Below are positions 38,933-43,951 of a stretch of 43,951 nucleotides of DNA, in pieces; the first letter of the stretch is position 1; every line of letters begins with the position of its first letter. Under the pieces are notes generated by a model. The model was not told where the DNA came from. It saw nothing but the letters and a program-made list of their open reading frames with translations, and made no database searches. This DNA is from Terriglobales bacterium (GTDB lineage Bacteria; Acidobacteriota; Terriglobia; Terriglobales; Acidobacteriaceae). The position numbers were made by a program, and so were the translations under genes. Where the stretch lies: positions 1-43,951 of the forward strand of contig JAATFM010000255.1 in NCBI GenBank assembly GCA_015655195.1. Reading direction: 5' to 3'.

Positions 38933-40447
38933 TCAGTCGGCATGAACAAAAATGTAGTGATGATTCATAATCCGTTGTTCTTTATCGTTGAAAACCTCAG
39001 TCTGCAGAACCCTCAAAAATTCCGTTAAATCGGGTGTCAGCCCTGGACTGGAATCCTCAATCCCGGCAATCTTCCTGAAATGCCCGTCTGGATAGCTGGC
39101 CGGATTCATCGCTTTGGGCATTGCGATGCTCCAGATATGCAGCGGCGCTGCGTCGTCCGTATCTTCCAGGTTCGAGGATGCAGACTCCTTAACATCCACG
39201 CGGAACCGATAATTGCGCCCCGGAAGCAGCGCCGTGCGGTCGATGGCGATGCAGGTCTCGACTCCCTGGGAGCAGGAGACCGCCGAGATGGCTGCCGCCT
39301 TGTCGTCTTTCGGGGGATTGTGCGCCCCGTTTTGATTTCCATACACAACCGCGCTGATGCTATCGCCGCCACGAGCACCCGCTGCAATCGACCATGCTGG
39401 TTTCCACCCCGTCGTGCTCGCCCATGCATCTGTCGGCGGCTCCGTCCACTTTGCCGTCAGTTTCCCCTTGTCCAGCTTGTAAAATGCAATTGTCGAGCCC
39501 CGATAGTTGGAATCAAAGATGTGAGGCCGGTCCCGATCGCCTTTCACATCTCCATCTCCCAGCGCAGATCCGGTATACCCGCTCTCGCTCTTCGAGAAAT
39601 AGACCAGTTGTGCCTTACCTGTACTGAATGCGTCCACGAGTTTCGTCCGGTCCAGCAGAAACCGCACTCCATATTGCACGTCCGTTGCCGGGCCGCTCAA
39701 AATCACGTAAAAAGGCATTGAGGTTGCCTCCGGCTTCACAGGCAGATCTTCCACTTTCCCGTAGTACGGATTCCGAATCGCAAGAACGGCTACCGCGGTG
39801 GCATCGCTACGCAAATAGCGTTCTCCGATCTGTTCCCCCAGCGCGTTTAGGATTTGTTTATTCGGATCGCTCTCATACAAATCCGAAATCAGAATCTTCA
39901 ACTCCGGCGAGTTATCCAGTTTGTGCTGCGGCCGCAGCTTCTGCGGGCATAGCGCCGTTGGATCGGCGCTGAAGGGAATCCTGAGCTTCGTGTCCTTTTC
40001 CTGGAATCTGCCTGCCGGGTCGTTCCCCATCGTTGCAGCCTCTCCCGCGGGAAGAGGAATTGGACAATCTTCTCCAAAGCGCCAGAAATGAACCTTATCT
40101 TTTCCCCACTCCGAGGACCCCTCCTGTGACTCAATTCTTTCCAAAAGGGTCTGCAGGTAGTTGGTTCCGGAGACTGGCTGTTCCTCGGCTTGTGCCCGCT
40201 TGTCAGGATTATGGAGAAAGTGTTCAATCGATCCCGATCCGTCGATGTAAATGTTCACCACCAGTCCCGGCGTTGGCTTATAACCTGCCTGGGAAGAAAC
40301 GGGCTCCGACGGAACTTCGAGATCCTTTGCAGGCGGAGGGGCGCAGGCAGATACGCTTACGATGACCCCCACCGTAAGCACACCGGCCAGCATCGACCCG
40401 ACCATAGTGAGGTTGTTCACGCCAGATAGCTCCTTAAAAAGCATCAT
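38933..40447 (-). CDS. Operon gene 2: VWA-like lipoprotein
   Basis: Lipobox-like VIVSVSAC; VVNIYIDGSGSIEHFL (MIDAS-like DxSxS); ELKILISDLYES; 4-nt ATGA overlap with gene 1. Confidence 0.78.
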   Translation of the reverse strand: MMLFKELSGVNNLTMVGSMLAGVLTVGVIVSVSACAPPPAKDLEVPSEPVSSQAGYKPTPGLVVNIYIDGSGSIEHFLHNPDKRAQAEEQPVSGTNYLQTLLERIESQEGSSEWGKDKVHFWRFGEDCPIPLPAGEAATMGNDPAGRFQEKDTKLRIPFSADPTALCPQKLRPQHKLDNSPELKILISDLYESDPNKQILNALGEQIGERYLRSDATAVAVLAIRNPYYGKVEDLPVKPEATSMPFYVILSGPATDVQYGVRFLLDRTKLVDAFSTGKAQLVYFSKSESGYTGSALGDGDVKGDRDRPHIFDSNYRGSTIAFYKLDKGKLTAKWTEPPTDAWASTTGWKPAWSIAAGARGGDSISAVVYGNQNGAHNPPKDDKAAAISAVSCSQGVETCIAIDRTALLPGRNYRFRVDVKESASSNLEDTDDAAPLHIWSIAMPKAMNPASYPDGHFRKIAGIEDSSPGLTPDLTEFLRVLQTEVFNDKEQRIMNHHYIFVHAD

Positions 40448-41853
40448 GCAAACCGCCAGTGGGCAAGCTTCAGTCCTTCGGTCCCAGGATTGGTAGAGAA
40501 TTTTAAAAACGGTACCACCACATCGTTTCGGTCAATTAAAATCCCGCAGCAGGAATCCTCATTGCATTCGTTCCGCTGGTCTGGGAAAAGCGCCGACACC
40601 GCAGCGGCGCCCGAACCAATCGCAATCTTCCGCCAGCCGGGCTCCGGGTCCGGGTAGAAATATGCCGCTCGCCCGGCATCGAAGCCAACCGGCATCGCAG
40701 CCCTCATGGTGTGCCGCAGGGCCGGCTCATCGGGCTGCCCTGGAAACTCGATGCCCGCAGATGTGGCGGTAAAGAACCTTCCCTCCGGGAGGCTATGCAC
40801 GGCGAAACTTTCGCCATTGGCAACGTCATGGAAAGAGTATTCGCCCCGATCGAGCGAGACCTCAAGCAACACTGGACGATGCGACTCCTGTCCCCCGATC
40901 CTCTCTACGCGGTAACCGGCAATCCATGCATGTGGACCGCTGTCTGCGGCGACCGCCGCCATCGGCATCTGGCTCAGGGGCACGCCAATCCCTTTCGCTT
41001 CGCGGTTCATCATGGGCAGGAAATTCTCCGGTAAAGGAACAGCGCGTGTGCGCCCGGAGTCTATATCGAGCACTCCAATCGATTCCTCGCTGCAGAGAAT
41101 GATAAATTGACCGCTGAGCGCCGGACCGCAAACATCGGCTCCGCTGATTTTGAGAGGCTGCTCGACGGGTCGGTCGCCAGAGAAATACACAAGCGTCAGT
41201 GCGATCTCGCCGCCGCTGGTTCGGACCGCGACGGCGCAGAAATTCGGAGTGGCCGCCACACCCTTGAAGCCAGGCGAGTCCGCCTCAATGGAATTTGCAA
41301 GGATCTTTTCGTTCTCCTGCGGCTTGTAGAGGAGAGAAACCTGCCTGGTGGCAAGCGATACCGCTTCCAGACCGGACGGGCTGACCGCCAGGTACAGATA
41401 GCCGCGCAATCCCTTTTGCGAGTGCGCCGCCTCCACTATCGCACCGGCATTGAACCCCGCCCGGCCGAATTTGAGCTGCGCTACTTCACTGGATTGTGCA
41501 CTGCTGCGGGGAGCAATCGAGATTAGCTTGCCGCCGATGTCGAGCAGATACAACAACCCGTTAGCCAACAGCGGCGGGCGCCGGAAACATCCCCGCACGG
41601 AGAGAAAATCAGCCTTCGGAGCCTCGCCGGCAATCGAGGCGGCTGCGGGAGGCTCAAGATAGGCTCGGCAGGCGCGGCAATAGTGCGCGCCTGCGCGGTT
41701 CAGCGCCGAGCAGGATGGGCACACTACGATTGTTTGGCGAAGCTCACAGGAACACACAGTCGAGCGATTGACAGTGTCCTGTATTCGTTCGCACAACGCA
41801 AAGGGACAAAGGCGTGCTGAGGTCGCCATTGAAATCAACGGGAGCTGGTTCAT
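40444..41853 (-). CDS. Operon gene 1: zinc-ribbon and beta-propeller-like protein
   Basis: VVCPSCSALNRAGAHYCRACRAYLEPP zinc ribbon; repeated beta blades (LLANGLLYLLDIGGKLISIAPRS, GYLYLAVSPSGLEAVSLATRQVSLLY, QFIILCSEESIGVLDIDSGRTRAVPLP); ATG at 41853. Confidence 0.78.
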   Translation of the reverse strand: MNQLPLISMATSARLCPFALCERIQDTVNRSTVCSCELRQTIVVCPSCSALNRAGAHYCRACRAYLEPPAAASIAGEAPKADFLSVRGCFRRPPLLANGLLYLLDIGGKLISIAPRSSAQSSEVAQLKFGRAGFNAGAIVEAAHSQKGLRGYLYLAVSPSGLEAVSLATRQVSLLYKPQENEKILANSIEADSPGFKGVAATPNFCAVAVRTSGGEIALTLVYFSGDRPVEQPLKISGADVCGPALSGQFIILCSEESIGVLDIDSGRTRAVPLPENFLPMMNREAKGIGVPLSQMPMAAVAADSGPHAWIAGYRVERIGGQESHRPVLLEVSLDRGEYSFHDVANGESFAVHSLPEGRFFTATSAGIEFPGQPDEPALRHTMRAAMPVGFDAGRAAYFYPDPEPGWRKIAIGSGAAAVSALFPDQRNECNEDSCCGILIDRNDVVVPFLKFSTNPGTEGLKLAHWRFA

Positions 41854-41886
41854 AACCACTCTTGGAATGTTAGACCCGAGGGGATA

Positions 41887-41915
41887 AGTATAGGCCCGGC
41901 ACAATTGCGCGTCAA
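41887..41915 (-). promoter_or_regulatory. Sigma70-type promoter for the operon
   Basis: Minus strand TTGACG (41915-41910), 17-bp spacer CGCAATTGTGCCGGGCC, TATACT (41892-41887), about 34 bp upstream of ATG 41853. Confidence 0.75.
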
Positions 41916-42409
41916 CAGAATTAGGGCAATCAGCCAGGGATGGCTGCGAAGCTCTGCTCAAGCACACTAACAATCAACGGACGGCGCCGTGACTACGCCT
42001 GCATCTGCGACGAGCGCATCTCGCACCAACTTGTATCGTGCTGCACGAAGGCGGATAAGTTCTTCCAATCCTACTTATGGGGATTTTCACTCTGGCTTAA
42101 CAATTTGCAGCGAATCATCGTATAGAAAAGAAGTATTCCTACAGTGATCTGTAGTTATGATGCTGAGCGGGCATCGTGGATATCTACGTGTACGTATTGA
42201 TCGAATTGCGTGCTCGCTACACACGAAGATCTGCAACAAATCCTTCACATAAAAATATCAATCCTTGCTGTTGAGAACAGACCGGCTCAACAGTCACTGC
42301 GATAGAGGGAATGTTTCATAACTTTCCTCTCGAATGCCGCACCACGCCCATGCCACGCGATAAGTGTCCTGGCGAAGTGGAGAGCGCGCAGCATCTTATG
42401 GAGGCTTTT

Positions 42410-43951
42410 GTGCGATTTCTGTCGAAGGTGTTGTCGGGTAGCCGGCTGATAGCTACGAGCGTTGCGCTGGTAGGCGTTCTAATGATGATGGGTTGCGGAA
42501 GCAGTTCATCCTCCATGTCGGGCAATGGGACCGCAACGCCCACCTTTAGTCCCGGTGGCGGAACATACAACACATCGCAGTCAGTTACGATTGCCGATAC
42601 GACACCTGGCGCCGCGCTTTATTGCACCACTGACGGAACTACACCCACAACAGCCTCTCCGCATTGCAGCCAGCCGACCACGGTATATCAGACGGAATTT
42701 CTGCAGGCGATTGCGGTCGCTCCGAATATGGCGCCCAGCGCGGTGGCCTCGGCTGGATACACGATCAATCTGAATGGCGCGGCTACGCCGACCTTCACTC
42801 CTGCGGGCGGTACCTATACTTCCGCGCAGACGGTGACCATCGCTACAGCGACGACCGGCGCGAATATCTACTACACCGTTGACGGTTCTGTGCCGACACA
42901 GAATTCGACGTTGTATGCGGGGCCGGTGACAGTCTCTCAATCGGAGACGCTCAGCGCGATAGCTGTGGCAAGCGGGCTTAGCAACAGCGGCGTAGCCAGC
43001 GCGACCTACTCCATCGTTGCGGCGGGTTCGACACCTGCGGCAGCGCCCGCGATCTCGCCCAATGGCGGCACATTTACGTCTGCGCAGACTGTGACGATTA
43101 CAGATACGAGTAGCGGCGCGAACGTCTACTACTCTATCGATGGCAGCACTCCGAGTGCTACCTCACCGACCTCGACGCTCTATAGCGGACCGATTACGGT
43201 TTCGGCATCGGAGACGATTAAGGCGATCGCTACCGGCGGCGGCTTTACCGACAGCCCGGTAACGACGGCGGCCTTCACCATCAGTTCGGTAACCACGACG
43301 CCTGCTGCGGCTCCCACGATCTCGCCGAACGGCGGCACATTCACCTCCGCGCAGACGGTGACAATCGCGGATAGCAGCACTGGCACGAGCATCTACTACT
43401 CCGTTGATGGCAGCATGCCGAGCTCTACCTCTTCCACCTCGACACTCTATAGCGGCCCGATCACGGTATCGGCGACGGAGACTGTCAAAGCAATCGCGAC
43501 AGGTGGCGGTTTCACCGATAGCCCGGTAACGACGGCGGCCTTCACCATCACTGCGGTAACCACGACACCTGCTGCGGCTCCCACGATCTCGCCGAATGGC
43601 GGTACATTCACATCGGCGCAGACGGTGACAATCGCAGATGACAGCACTGGCGTGAGCATCTACTACTCCGTTGATGGCAGCACGCCAAGCTCTACCTCTT
43701 CCACCTCGACGCTCTACAGCGGTCCGATTACGGTATCGGCGACTGAAACTGTTAAGGCCATCGCAACCGGCGGCGGCTTTACCGATAGCCCGGTAACTTC
43801 GGCAGCCTTCACTATCAGCGTGCCTACACCGGCGGCTGCGCCCGTCTTCTCTCCGAATGGCGGTTCCTTTACATCGCAGCAGACGGTGACGATTACGGAT
43901 GCCAGCATGGGCGCGAGCATCTACTACTCCGTCGATGGCAGCACGCCGAGC
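42410..43951 (+). CDS. Lipoprotein with tandem chitobiase/beta-hexosaminidase C-terminal-like repeats; 3' end runs off window
   Basis: GTG 42410 after GGAGG-N5 (ATG 42398 also possible); lipobox VLMMMGC; at least six units of type PNGGTFTSAQTVTIADSSTGTSIYYSVDGSTPSSTSSTSTLYSGPITVSATETVKAIATGGGFTDSPV. Confidence 0.85.
   Translation, partial: MRFLSKVLSGSRLIATSVALVGVLMMMGCGSSSSSMSGNGTATPTFSPGGGTYNTSQSVTIADTTPGAALYCTTDGTTPTTASPHCSQPTTVYQTEFLQAIAVAPNMAPSAVASAGYTINLNGAATPTFTPAGGTYTSAQTVTIATATTGANIYYTVDGSVPTQNSTLYAGPVTVSQSETLSAIAVASGLSNSGVASATYSIVAAGSTPAAAPAISPNGGTFTSAQTVTITDTSSGANVYYSIDGSTPSATSPTSTLYSGPITVSASETIKAIATGGGFTDSPVTTAAFTISSVTTTPAAAPTISPNGGTFTSAQTVTIADSSTGTSIYYSVDGSMPSSTSSTSTLYSGPITVSATETVKAIATGGGFTDSPVTTAAFTITAVTTTPAAAPTISPNGGTFTSAQTVTIADDSTGVSIYYSVDGSTPSSTSSTSTLYSGPITVSATETVKAIATGGGFTDSPVTSAAFTISVPTPAAAPVFSPNGGSFTSQQTVTITDASMGASIYYSVDGSTPS
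43030..43951 (+). repeat. In-frame 267-bp tandem repeats within the lipoprotein gene
   Basis: Antisense ORFs at 43180, 43447 and 43714 recur at exactly 267-bp spacing; units share long near-identical DNA blocks. Confidence 0.9.

Noticed and set aside
25119-41853. DnaJ/J-domain partner for the Hsp70-like proteins
   Set aside because: No HPD-type J-domain motif found in operon proteins; occurrences such as WHPDGS lack J-domain context.
41940-42125. 61-aa plus-strand ORF in the operon upstream region
   Set aside because: No convincing SD or protein-like features; begins beyond the operon promoter and looks non-coding.
43030-43951. CRISPR-like array
   Set aside because: Repeats are 267-bp, in-frame protein domain repeats with no short spacers; no cas genes seen.

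Overview
The window looks like a high-GC Acidobacteria-type chromosome segment (inferred from gene content and repeat style; not searched). About 0-25 kb is mostly housekeeping or ordinary accessory genes: SGNH hydrolase, FlgM-like anti-sigma factor, CYTH protein, secA, a DHA2 MFS pump with divergent TetR, a lower-GC TPR/OGT-like gene, tmk, a YXWGXW-type secreted protein, macro-domain protein, aldo/keto reductase, MDR dehydrogenase, SDR, HIBADH-family oxidoreductase, a LuxR-type response regulator, a REC-Hpt protein and ftsK. A family of short palindromic intergenic repeats is dispersed through 2.3-17.9 kb. The standout is a single minus-strand operon at about 41.85 to 25.12 kb. It reads from a good sigma70-type promoter and has several overlapping gene junctions. 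It encodes, in order: zinc-ribbon/beta-propeller-like protein, VWA-like lipoprotein, 4-TM protein, tubulin/FtsZ-fold GTPase, very large Hsp70/actin-fold ATPase, TM/coiled-coil protein, zinc-ribbon/Ig-like/Hsp70 fusion, membrane-anchored GrpE-like protein, HtrA-type serine protease lipoprotein, TM/chitobiase-C-terminal-like/Sel1-like protein, and zinc-ribbon/TM/Ig-like protein. The tubulin-fold protein, two Hsp70-fold ATPases, dedicated GrpE-like factor, VWA and protease together suggest a poorly described envelope-associated multi-protein machine. Divergent from it is a lipoprotein with near-identical 267-bp tandem chitobiase-C-terminal-like repeats running off the window end. All family calls come from motif reading by eye; no searches were run.
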